From an uncultured Aquimonas sp. (lineage in GTDB: Bacteria > Pseudomonadota > Gammaproteobacteria > Xanthomonadales > Xanthomonadaceae): 6,935 bases of DNA. The translations under genes were made by a program, and so were the position numbers. Every line of letters starts with the position of its first letter. Within the stretch, counting starts at the first letter, position 1. Shown in pieces: positions 1 through 6,935 of this stretch. Under the pieces are notes generated by a model. The model ran no database searches and had not been told where the DNA came from. It saw only the letters and a list, made by a program, of their open reading frames with translations. The stretch spans positions 1 through 6,935 of the forward strand of contig CAMLOR010000178.1 of the NCBI GenBank assembly GCA_946481615.1. The letters are read 5' to 3'.

Positions 1-125
1 GCGCGCAGCGCGGGCGGCGCAACCCATCCCCGAACCCCCGAGCGCCCCCGCGTCCTGCCTCAACCTCGCACACCGCGCCGCGTCCGCCGCATACGCACAC
101 ACGGCACGCCGCGGTCAGCGCAACG
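1..125. other. Intergenic stretch downstream of the helicase, no gene recognised
   Basis: Very C/G-rich sequence after the helicase stop codon. No T-run-backed hairpin is seen that could terminate helicase transcription. A minus-strand ATG at 27 opens a frame to the left edge (9 codons, MGCAARAAR), too short to judge. Confidence 0.4.
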
Positions 126-1961
<1,836 letters not shown>

Positions 1962-1967
1962 GGGCCG

Positions 1968-1973
1968 ATTATA
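1968..1973 (-). promoter_or_regulatory. Candidate -10 box of the helicase gene (possible leaderless start)
   Basis: On the minus strand this hexamer is a perfect TATAAT, unusual in such GC-rich sequence. Six bases separate it from the helicase ATG at 1961, so a transcript starting the usual 6-8 nt downstream would begin at or next to the start codon. No convincing -35 is seen: the hexamer 17 nt upstream reads CGAGGA. The same bases also encode Tyr-Asn in the open frame running upstream, so chance is possible. Confidence 0.45.
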
Positions 1974-2001
1974 TCCCGCCCTTCCGACCGTCCTCGCGTG
2001 A

Positions 2002-2035
2002 CTTGCGAGAGTTCGACGGGCTCTACCGTCGCAAG
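2002..2035 (+). repeat. Nested inverted repeats in the helicase/secreted-protein divergent spacer
   Basis: CTTGCGA (2002-2008) is the perfect inverse of TCGCAAG (2029-2035). Inside it, CGACGG (2014-2019) pairs perfectly with CCGTCG (2026-2031) around a 6-nt loop. The two stems share bases 2029-2031, so they are alternatives rather than one structure. A further small dyad, CTCGC/GCGAG, spans 1993-2009. The group lies between two divergent starts, so it could be operator DNA or an RNA leader. I do not recognise it as a known riboswitch class. Confidence 0.4.
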
Positions 2036-2059
2036 GGGTGCCATGCACCTCGACCGGGC

Positions 2060-2090
2060 GTTTCCTCGAAGAGTCGACCAACGAGGAAAC
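2060..2090 (+). promoter_or_regulatory. Hairpin that contains the ribosome binding site of the secreted-protein gene
   Basis: A perfect 9-bp inverted repeat, GTTTCCTCG (2060-2068) and CGAGGAAAC (2082-2090), flanks a 13-nt loop. The Shine-Dalgarno GAGGA (2083-2087), 6 nt before the ATG at 2094, lies entirely within the 3' arm, so folding would hide it from the ribosome. The loop carries the self-complementary hexamer GTCGAC (2073-2078), which could allow loop-loop pairing between transcripts. No T-run follows on either strand, which argues against a terminator. A protein-binding DNA operator is the alternative reading. Confidence 0.5.
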
Positions 2091-2093
2091 CGC

Positions 2094-2834
2094 ATGCGCC
2101 ATCTGACCCGCGCCTTCATGGCCGCAAGCTTGGCAATGGCCGGCGTCGCCGATGGCGCCGATGACTCTTTCCGGATCATCGGCCAGCCGCGCGCCAACGA
2201 ACCCGTCATCGCCGAGGTCGATTACGGCGATTGTGAGCAATTGAAGTCGATCCGATTCGAAGGCGGCATATTCGGTATCGTCGTCGGCGGGACGCTATGT
2301 TCCATCCCTCAGGAGATCGTCAAGTCGCAGCGGATGACGATTGGTCAGCTGCCAGCCGGCCACTACCGCGCCCAATTGCTCGAACAGACGCCTTCCGGAC
2401 TGCGCCCGCGATCAGAGCCGGTCGGCTTCGACGTGGCCCCGATCGACGAACCCGGCGAATACGATGACTTCAACGGTTTGTACGACGAGGGCGGCATCTG
2501 GTGGAACGGCGATGCGCTCAAGGGAGAATCCATCGTCATCGAGCACGCCACCGGGGACGATCGCCTATACGCCGTGTGGAACACCTATTTGCCGGATGGC
2601 CGCCGGGACTGGCGCGTGATGCTCTGCGAGCCGCCACGCTATGGTGTTCGCAATTGCACCTTGTACCAATCCACTCCTGCCAGCCTTGCGCTGATCGGCA
2701 CCGCGAAACTGGAATCCCGCTCGTTCTGGAACCACGACGATCGGCTCGTCCTGATGTTGCAGATGGGGGATCACACACGCTCTCTGGAGCTGTTCCGCTA
2801 CGACGTCGATCGCCTGGATGGTCAACGCGAGTAA
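2094..2834 (+). CDS. Predicted secreted protein of unknown function with a tryptophan-rich C-terminal half
   Basis: A 246-aa protein with an N-terminal signal peptide (basic MRHLTR, hydrophobic core about 7-19, likely cleavage after Ala19 or Ala22), so probably periplasmic or extracellular. Residues about 24-115 look like an all-beta, Ig-like region ending in VGFDVAPI. The C-terminal half (about 121-243) carries FNGLY, GGIWWNG (133-139), YAVWNTYLPDGRRDW (159-173) and LFRYDVDRL. This resembles the FNGLWWN...YDxDGxxxW modules seen in many secreted proteins of Xanthomonadales-like bacteria, but is divergent. Four mature cysteines (47, 69, 178, 188) may form two disulfides, one per half. No catalytic motif is seen. 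The ATG at 2094 is preferred because GAGGA precedes it by 6 nt and the signal peptide begins there; an in-frame ATG at 2043 is the alternative. GC content is lower than in neighbouring genes. The 3' end overlaps the convergent Nudix gene by 13 nt. Confidence 0.85.
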   Translation: MRHLTRAFMAASLAMAGVADGADDSFRIIGQPRANEPVIAEVDYGDCEQLKSIRFEGGIFGIVVGGTLCSIPQEIVKSQRMTIGQLPAGHYRAQLLEQTPSGLRPRSEPVGFDVAPIDEPGEYDDFNGLYDEGGIWWNGDALKGESIVIEHATGDDRLYAVWNTYLPDGRRDWRVMLCEPPRYGVRNCTLYQSTPASLALIGTAKLESRSFWNHDDRLVLMLQMGDHTRSLELFRYDVDRLDGQRE

Positions 2835-3307
2835 CTCCACGATTGCATGCGCCCGTCGCGATACGGCATCACGCCGTGGAACGGCCGTGGGTCGTCGTCG
2901 AACACCAGCGGTAGGAAGTGGCGGTCGCCTTCCCACAGCGGCAGCTCGAGGATGCGATCGATCTCGACCCATTCGAGCGCGCCTTCGGCATTCGAGGCCG
3001 GTGGCGTGCCCGTGAATTCGGTGACGACGAACAGGAAGCCGAGCCAGTCCTCGCCGTGCTTGCCGAAGCCGGGCCAGCTCAGGGTGCCGCGCAGCGTCAT
3101 CGAAACGACCTCGATGCCGGCTTCCTCGTGCAGCTCGCGCCGCATGCAGGCGGCGATGTCTTCCTCGCGCTCCATCTTGCCGCCGAGGCCATTGTATTTG
3201 CCCAGGTGATGGTCGCCGGGCCGCGCATTGCGATGCACCAGCAACACGCGGCGTCGGTCGGGCGAGAGGACGTAACCCAGGGTGGCGCAGATCGGGGTGT
3301 AGGGCAT
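2822..3307 (-). CDS. Nudix hydrolase, MutT/MTH1-like (putative 8-oxo-dGTP diphosphatase)
   Basis: A 161-aa cytoplasmic Nudix enzyme. It carries a complete Nudix box, GX5EX7REUXEEXGU, at residues 43-65 (Gly43, Glu49, Arg57-Glu58, Glu61-Glu62, Gly64, Ile65), with the glutamates that bind the catalytic Mg2+. Family members split nucleoside diphosphates linked to another group. The KYNGLGGK lead-in (37-44), the LWEGDRHFLPLVFDD segment near residues 127-141 and the FHGVMPYRDG tail resemble eukaryotic MTH1 (NUDT1) more than the 129-aa E. coli MutT. Removal of oxidised purine nucleotides is therefore the likely role, but substrate cannot be read from sequence. The ATG at 3307 is chosen because the beta-strand ATLGYVLS of the fold begins a few residues later; the frame stays open far upstream only because it lies antisense to the operon at 3371-5931. 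No Shine-Dalgarno is visible. The gene is divergent from that operon (63 nt apart) and its 3' end overlaps the secreted-protein gene. Confidence 0.9.
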   Translation of the reverse strand: MPYTPICATLGYVLSPDRRRVLLVHRNARPGDHHLGKYNGLGGKMEREEDIAACMRRELHEEAGIEVVSMTLRGTLSWPGFGKHGEDWLGFLFVVTEFTGTPPASNAEGALEWVEIDRILELPLWEGDRHFLPLVFDDDPRPFHGVMPYRDGRMQSWSYSR

Positions 3308-3370
3308 GCGCGAAGCGTAGCAGCGCCCCAGGCTTGCCTCGCCGTCCGCCCGCGGGCCTAATGCGCGCGC

Positions 3371-3799
3371 ATGGATTCCGACTTGCTGCAACCCTCGATC
3401 GGCGCCGCGGCGCCGGCGCACCCGATCTACTCGCAGACCGCGCTGTTCGTGCCGGCCTTCTTCGGCGGGCCGGTGGCGGCTGCTGTCGTTTTCGGCATCA
3501 ACGCCGCGCGGCTGCGCCGGCTGCCGCAGGACGCGGGCTGGATCGCCGCCGGCGTATTGCTGGTGCTGCTGGTGCCATGGTTGGCGCTGCGATGGGACGC
3601 GCAGCCCTACCTGCGCTATCTGGTTCGCGGTGCCGGCGTGCTGGCCGCCTTGGCCTATGCGTGGCGGCATCGCCCGCACTATCGCGCGCAGGAACTGTTC
3701 GGTGTGAACTCGCCGTCGGGCTGGGGCGTGGGCTTCGCGGCCCTGCTCGCCGGCATGGCCGCCAGCGTGGCGGCCGCTTTCGTCCTGCTGCCCCGCTGA
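3371..3799 (+). CDS. Small four-helix inner-membrane protein of unknown function
   Basis: A 142-aa integral membrane protein, family not recognised. Four hydrophobic segments are visible at about residues 24-44, 57-73, 84-98 and 117-140, linked by short Arg-rich loops (RLRR at 47-50, RHRPHYR at 99-105). There is no signal peptide and no soluble domain. A PIYSQTALFVPAFFGGP stretch (18-34) precedes and enters the first helix and is the most motif-like part. The start is well constrained: an in-frame TAA at 3359-3361 lies just upstream and no other Met occurs before the first helix. No Shine-Dalgarno precedes the ATG. It is first in a three-gene operon, ending 12 nt before the TPR membrane protein, which suggests it serves the same membrane-associated process. 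The role is inferred from position only. Confidence 0.8.
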   Translation: MDSDLLQPSIGAAAPAHPIYSQTALFVPAFFGGPVAAAVVFGINAARLRRLPQDAGWIAAGVLLVLLVPWLALRWDAQPYLRYLVRGAGVLAALAYAWRHRPHYRAQELFGVNSPSGWGVGFAALLAGMAASVAAAFVLLPR

Positions 3800-3811
3800 A
3801 GGAGTCGACGC

Positions 3812-4690
3812 ATGGAGACCGCGAGCGAGGCCTGGTCGGCCGCCGCCAACTGGCTCGAACGCAATCGTTTCGACCAGGCCGAGAACGCCATCGCGCGCGG
3901 CCTGCAGCTCGAGCCGGGACACTCCGGGTTGCGCTACCTGCATGCGCTGCTGCTTTACCGGCGCGACGACAACGAAGCCGCGCTGGAGGCCGTCGAAGAC
4001 CTGTTGCAGGACGCGCCCGAGCATCACGCCGGGCGTCTGTTGCGTGCCCGCCTGCTGCGCGACGAAGGCCGCCTGGCCGATTCCGAGCGCGAGCTGCTCG
4101 ACCTGCTGCGCGAGGCGCCGGACGATGAAGAGCTGCTGGCGCACTACGCCATGACGCTGGTGCGCGCCGGCCAGTTCGACAAGGCCGAGGCCGTGGTGCG
4201 CGAGGCCGTGCGCCACGCGCCCGACGACACCTTCGTGCTGTTCGTGGCGGCGCTCTGCGATCTGGCGCAGGGCCGCACGGTGAAGGACAGCCGTGCGCTC
4301 GACGAGATGATGCGCCAGCAACCCGACGCCGAGGCGACGCTGCGCACGCTGGCCTGGGCGCTTTATCGCGAGCATCGCCTCGATGCGGCCCGGCAGATCG
4401 TCGAAACCCTGGTGCGCCAATCGCCGAACGATCGCACCGTGGTGAACCTCGCGGCCCACATCCGCTACGAGAACCACTGGAGCATGCGGCCGCTGTATCC
4501 GCTGCTGCGCTGGGGCTGGAACGCCAGCGTCGTGCTCTGGGTCGGCATCATCGTGCTGCTGCAGTTCGGGCGCGCCGTGATTCCCGGCCCGCTGATGTTC
4601 GCCATATCGCTGCTCTGGATCGGCTACGCGATCTACAGCTGGGTCTGGCCGCCGCTGCTCAAACGCCTGTTCTTCCGGGAGTTGCTCTGA
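3812..4690 (+). CDS. TPR-repeat protein with C-terminal membrane hairpin
   Basis: A 292-aa protein. Residues about 4-207 form roughly six tetratricopeptide units with 34-residue spacing, with typical boundaries such as LEPGH, DAPEH, EAPDD, HAPDD and QSPND. TPR arrays make a superhelix that binds partner proteins. Two transmembrane helices follow (about 238-257 and 261-280) joined by a short RAVIPGP turn, then a basic tail (PPLLKRLFFREL). Positive charges flank both ends of the helix pair and there is no N-terminal signal peptide, so TPRs and C-terminus are probably both cytoplasmic with a re-entrant anchor. The start has a strong AAGGAG at 3799-3804, 7 nt upstream of the ATG. The stop TGA shares one base with the start of the AAA ATPase gene, indicating translational coupling. 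Inferred role: membrane anchor or substrate adaptor for that ATPase. Confidence 0.88.
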   Translation: METASEAWSAAANWLERNRFDQAENAIARGLQLEPGHSGLRYLHALLLYRRDDNEAALEAVEDLLQDAPEHHAGRLLRARLLRDEGRLADSERELLDLLREAPDDEELLAHYAMTLVRAGQFDKAEAVVREAVRHAPDDTFVLFVAALCDLAQGRTVKDSRALDEMMRQQPDAEATLRTLAWALYREHRLDAARQIVETLVRQSPNDRTVVNLAAHIRYENHWSMRPLYPLLRWGWNASVVLWVGIIVLLQFGRAVIPGPLMFAISLLWIGYAIYSWVWPPLLKRLFFRELL

Positions 4691-5931
4691 TGCAGAGACA
4701 GGACTACGAAGCGACGCTGCTGCGCGATCCCTTCGACACGGGTTTGCGGTTGCGCTACGCCCACCTGTTGATGGAAACGGGTGAGGCCGAGGCTGCGCTG
4801 ACACAGTTTCAGCTGTGCGCGAAGGGCGATGCCGGCGCCGCACCGCTGCTGGGCGAGGCGCACGTGCTGGCCGCGCTCGGCCGTGGCGAAGAAGCCCAGG
4901 CGGCCTACGAGAGTGCGCGCGACCGCGAAGGGTTCGCGCCCCTCGACGCCTTCGAACGTGAAACGCTCGCGGCCGCAGCCCAGCGTGCGCGCCCCACGGG
5001 CCCGCCGCGGCTCGCGGTGGTGGCGGCCGACGGCGAGCTGCGCGCGCCGATGCTGCCGCCGGCCGCGCGGCCGCGCATCACCTTCGCCGACGTCGGCGGG
5101 CTCGAGGAACTCAAACGCACGCTGCGCCTGCAGATCATCGAACCCTTCCTCAAGCCGGGCCTGTTCGCGCGCTTCCGCAAATCGGCCGGCGGTGGCGTGC
5201 TGCTCTACGGCCCGCCCGGCTGCGGCAAGACCATGATCGCGCGCGCCGTGGCCGGGGAGATCCGCGGCGAATTCATCAGCGTGGGCGTGAGCGACGTCGT
5301 CAGCATGTGGTTCGGCGAAAGCGAAAGCCTGCTCGCGCAGCTGTTCGCGAAGGCGCGCTCCAGCAAGCCCTGCGTACTGTTCTTCGACGAACTCGACGCG
5401 CTGGCCTATTCGCGCTCGAAGGCCAGTTCCGAACACAGCCGCCGCATCGTCAACGAATTCCTGGCGCAGCTCGACGGGCTCGCCAGCGAGAACGAGGGCG
5501 TGCTGATCCTCGCCGCCACCAACATGCCCTGGGACATCGACCCGGCGATGAAGCGCAGCGGTCGCTTCTCGCGCCTGGTGTTCGTGCCGCCGCCGGATGT
5601 CGCGGCGCGCGAGCAACTGTTCCGCATGAAGCTCGCCGACCTGCCCGCCGAAGGCCTGGACATGGCGCGCCTGGCGCGCGAGACGCCGCACTATTCGGGC
5701 GCCGACATCGAAGGCCTGGTCGACCTGGCCAAGGAGCGCGTGCTGGGCGATATCGTGGAACGCGGCATTGAACGCGGCCTCACCGCCGCCGATCTCGAAG
5801 CCGCACGCGCGCAACTGCTCCCCAGCACGCTCGACTGGCTGCGCACCGCGCGCAACCTGGTGCGCTACGGCGGCGGCGACAGCGGTTACCGCGAGGTGGA
5901 GCAATACCTCAAGGCGCACAAGCTCGCGTAG
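4690..5931 (+). CDS. AAA-family ATPase with N-terminal TPR-like region
   Basis: A 413-aa soluble protein with a single classical AAA module. Residues 1-100 are helical and TPR-like (LRLRYAHLLMETGEAEAALTQF), then a Pro-rich linker. The AAA domain starts at ITFADVGGLEELK (130-142), with Walker A GPPGCGKT (174-181), a pore-loop region SMWFGESE (205-212), Walker B VLFFDELD (229-236), sensor 1 AATN (275-278) and an SRH with arginine fingers Arg289 and Arg292. YSGAD (335-339) marks the sensor-2 helix. Such ATPases form hexamers that thread or disassemble proteins. The C-terminus ends with a short helical region (LDWLRTARNLVRY and YREVEQYLKAHKLA). No protease, zinc-binding HExxH or second AAA domain is present, so it is neither FtsH nor a p97-type double ring. 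GGGAG at 4677-4681, 8 nt before the ATG, supports the start, which overlaps the upstream stop by 1 nt. The conserved Asp after RF in the SRH is Ser294 here. Substrate unknown. Confidence 0.9.
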   Translation: MQRQDYEATLLRDPFDTGLRLRYAHLLMETGEAEAALTQFQLCAKGDAGAAPLLGEAHVLAALGRGEEAQAAYESARDREGFAPLDAFERETLAAAAQRARPTGPPRLAVVAADGELRAPMLPPAARPRITFADVGGLEELKRTLRLQIIEPFLKPGLFARFRKSAGGGVLLYGPPGCGKTMIARAVAGEIRGEFISVGVSDVVSMWFGESESLLAQLFAKARSSKPCVLFFDELDALAYSRSKASSEHSRRIVNEFLAQLDGLASENEGVLILAATNMPWDIDPAMKRSGRFSRLVFVPPPDVAAREQLFRMKLADLPAEGLDMARLARETPHYSGADIEGLVDLAKERVLGDIVERGIERGLTAADLEAARAQLLPSTLDWLRTARNLVRYGGGDSGYREVEQYLKAHKLA

Positions 5932-5964
5932 CCGAGCATGGGGGTCGGGCGAGAGGACACTGCC

Positions 5965-6935
5965 TCAGGCTTTTCCCTGTTCGAGCCTGCGCAGCGCCAG
6001 GAACTCGCGCCGCGTGCGCGGGCCGTGGGTGAGGAAACTGGGGTCGGGAGTTTCGAGGTAGGCGGCGCGGGATTTCGACAGCGCGTCGGCCTGCAGTTTC
6101 GGGCGCAGCTGGGCGGCGTCGAGGCCGTACACGCGCGCGGCGTTGAGGCCGAAGATCTTCGCCTTCGCCGCTTTGGTCAGCGCCGGGTAGCCGTATTTCT
6201 CCTGGAATTCGGGGGAGATCTCGAAAGCGCGGAACGCCTGGATCTGGTCCTGCGGGCTGCCGTACCAGATCGAATCAGTGCCCCACAGGATGCGGTCTTC
6301 GCCCAGGTGCTTGAGAAGTTTGCCGATGAGGTGCGCGGCGATGTCCGGATCGCGCATCGCGAAACGCCAGGTGCTGCCGAGTTCCGCGTACACGTTCTTC
6401 GGCGAACCGTTCGCTGCAAGCGATGCGATCAGCCCGTTGATACCGTGCGCGTCGTTCGCGCTTTCTTCGCGTTCGCCCTTCGCCGGTTCGAAGCCCGAGT
6501 GGTAGACGAGGAAGGTGATGTCGGGATGGGCCTTCGCCACCGGGCCGAGGTCGCGGCAGGTCGAGTATTCGTAGCCTTCGGGCCCGAAGGGGATGCCTTT
6601 GTGCACGGCGATGGTCTTCACCCCGAGCTTGCGCGCGCGTTCGATCATCGCGGCACCGTGTTCGCCGTCGAGGAAGTAGCCGCCGCCGGGGCCGAACTGG
6701 GTGTAGGTCTTGAACGCCGCCACGGGGAACATCGCGGCCTGTTCGTCCATGCGTTCGAGTTCGCCCTCCACGTTGGGCAGTACGCGTCCGTGCAGCAGCA
6801 GTCGCGGGCTGCCGTCGAGCTTGCGCACCAGGTCGCGCGTGGCCACGGCGGCTTCGAAATCCAGCGGGTTGTCCGCCAGTTCGCCCGGCACGTGCGAAAG
6901 CACGGCCATCGCGGTGTCGCTGTCGAGGAAGACGT
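5965..6935 (-). CDS. Amidohydrolase-superfamily metal-dependent hydrolase (amidohydrolase 2 / ACMSD-like), N-terminus beyond window
   Basis: Partial gene: about 322 C-terminal residues are visible and the reading frame runs unbroken to the right edge. The first Met in view, at 6909, is internal, because the preceding codons read VFLDSDTA and continue into a family-like strand. The protein is a TIM-barrel hydrolase of the amidohydrolase-2 group (relatives include ACMSD decarboxylase and metal-dependent carboxylate hydrolases). Visible probable metal-site elements are the His in AVHKG, the His in VYHSG and the Asp in WGTDSIW; the N-terminal HxH pair is off the window. The C-terminal LNAARVYGLD closes the barrel as in relatives, followed by a roughly 50-residue tail. 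The substrate cannot be inferred. It is convergent with the AAA gene, 33 nt apart, with no clear terminator between them. Confidence 0.88.
   Translation of the reverse strand, partial: VFLDSDTAMAVLSHVPGELADNPLDFEAAVATRDLVRKLDGSPRLLLHGRVLPNVEGELERMDEQAAMFPVAAFKTYTQFGPGGGYFLDGEHGAAMIERARKLGVKTIAVHKGIPFGPEGYEYSTCRDLGPVAKAHPDITFLVYHSGFEPAKGEREESANDAHGINGLIASLAANGSPKNVYAELGSTWRFAMRDPDIAAHLIGKLLKHLGEDRILWGTDSIWYGSPQDQIQAFRAFEISPEFQEKYGYPALTKAAKAKIFGLNAARVYGLDAAQLRPKLQADALSKSRAAYLETPDPSFLTHGPRTRREFLALRRLEQGKA

Noticed and set aside
2014..2043. Known riboswitch upstream of the secreted-protein gene
   Set aside because: The stems do not match consensus elements of riboswitch classes I could recall; kept only as uncharacterised inverted repeats.
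1962..2240. 93-residue N-terminal extension of the helicase
   Set aside because: It overlaps the divergent secreted-protein gene and its signal peptide, has no helicase homology, and would pass through the inverted repeats.
2822..4843. Long minus-strand open frame that could be read as a 673-aa protein fused to the Nudix domain
   Set aside because: Only the last 161 residues are protein-like. The rest is antisense to the membrane-protein, TPR and AAA genes and has the Gln/His/Arg-rich composition of a GC-rich shadow frame.
4633..5919. 428-aa minus-strand open frame opposite the AAA ATPase
   Set aside because: It mirrors the AAA gene, has no recognisable domain and is rich in Ala, Arg, Gln and His as antisense frames of GC-rich genes are.
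5962..5974. GCCT-C-AGGC followed by TTTT as an intrinsic terminator between the AAA and amidohydrolase genes
   Set aside because: The loop would be a single base, so it cannot fold as a hairpin of that size; the sequence also encodes the amidohydrolase C-terminus.
5965..6030. Tat-like RTRREFLAL motif in the amidohydrolase
   Set aside because: It lies at the extreme C-terminus with no hydrophobic segment after it, so it is not a Tat signal.

Overview
The window is GC-rich, densely packed bacterial chromosome with short intergenic gaps. The best guess is a high-GC gammaproteobacterium of the Xanthomonadales/Nevskiales type. This rests on composition, a DeaD/CsdA-type helicase with its C-terminal RNA-binding domain, and a secreted protein whose tryptophan-rich C-terminal half resembles a domain common in that group. 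The sequence alone does not fix the taxon. There is no rRNA, tRNA, CRISPR array, insertion sequence or clear intrinsic terminator.

Layout, left to right. Positions 1-125 hold no recognisable gene. A complete DEAD-box RNA helicase (deaD/csdA type) is on the minus strand at 126-1961. Its start codon sits just downstream of a perfect TATAAT, so the mRNA may be leaderless. Positions 1962-2093 separate it from a divergent plus-strand gene for a secreted protein (2094-2834). This spacer holds several inverted repeats, one of which would fold the Shine-Dalgarno sequence of the secreted-protein gene into a hairpin. That gene is visibly lower in GC than its neighbours. It ends tail-to-tail with, and overlaps by 13 nt, a minus-strand Nudix hydrolase (2822-3307) of the MutT/MTH1 type.

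Divergent from the Nudix gene, 63 nt away, is a tight three-gene plus-strand operon. It encodes a small four-helix membrane protein (3371-3799), a TPR protein with a C-terminal membrane hairpin (3812-4690), and a soluble AAA ATPase with a TPR-like N-terminus (4690-5931). Gaps are 12 nt and then a 1-nt stop/start overlap, so the products are probably made together. My reading is a membrane-tethered AAA remodelling or unfoldase machine, with the TPR membrane protein as anchor or adaptor. This is the best candidate here for a poorly described system. The right end is a minus-strand metal-dependent amidohydrolase (5965 to the edge), convergent with the AAA gene and missing its N-terminus.

Functionally, the window combines RNA remodelling (helicase), nucleotide-pool cleaning (Nudix), a putative membrane-associated AAA module, a secreted protein of unknown role, and a catabolic-type amidohydrolase. 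Only the three-gene operon looks like a functional unit.
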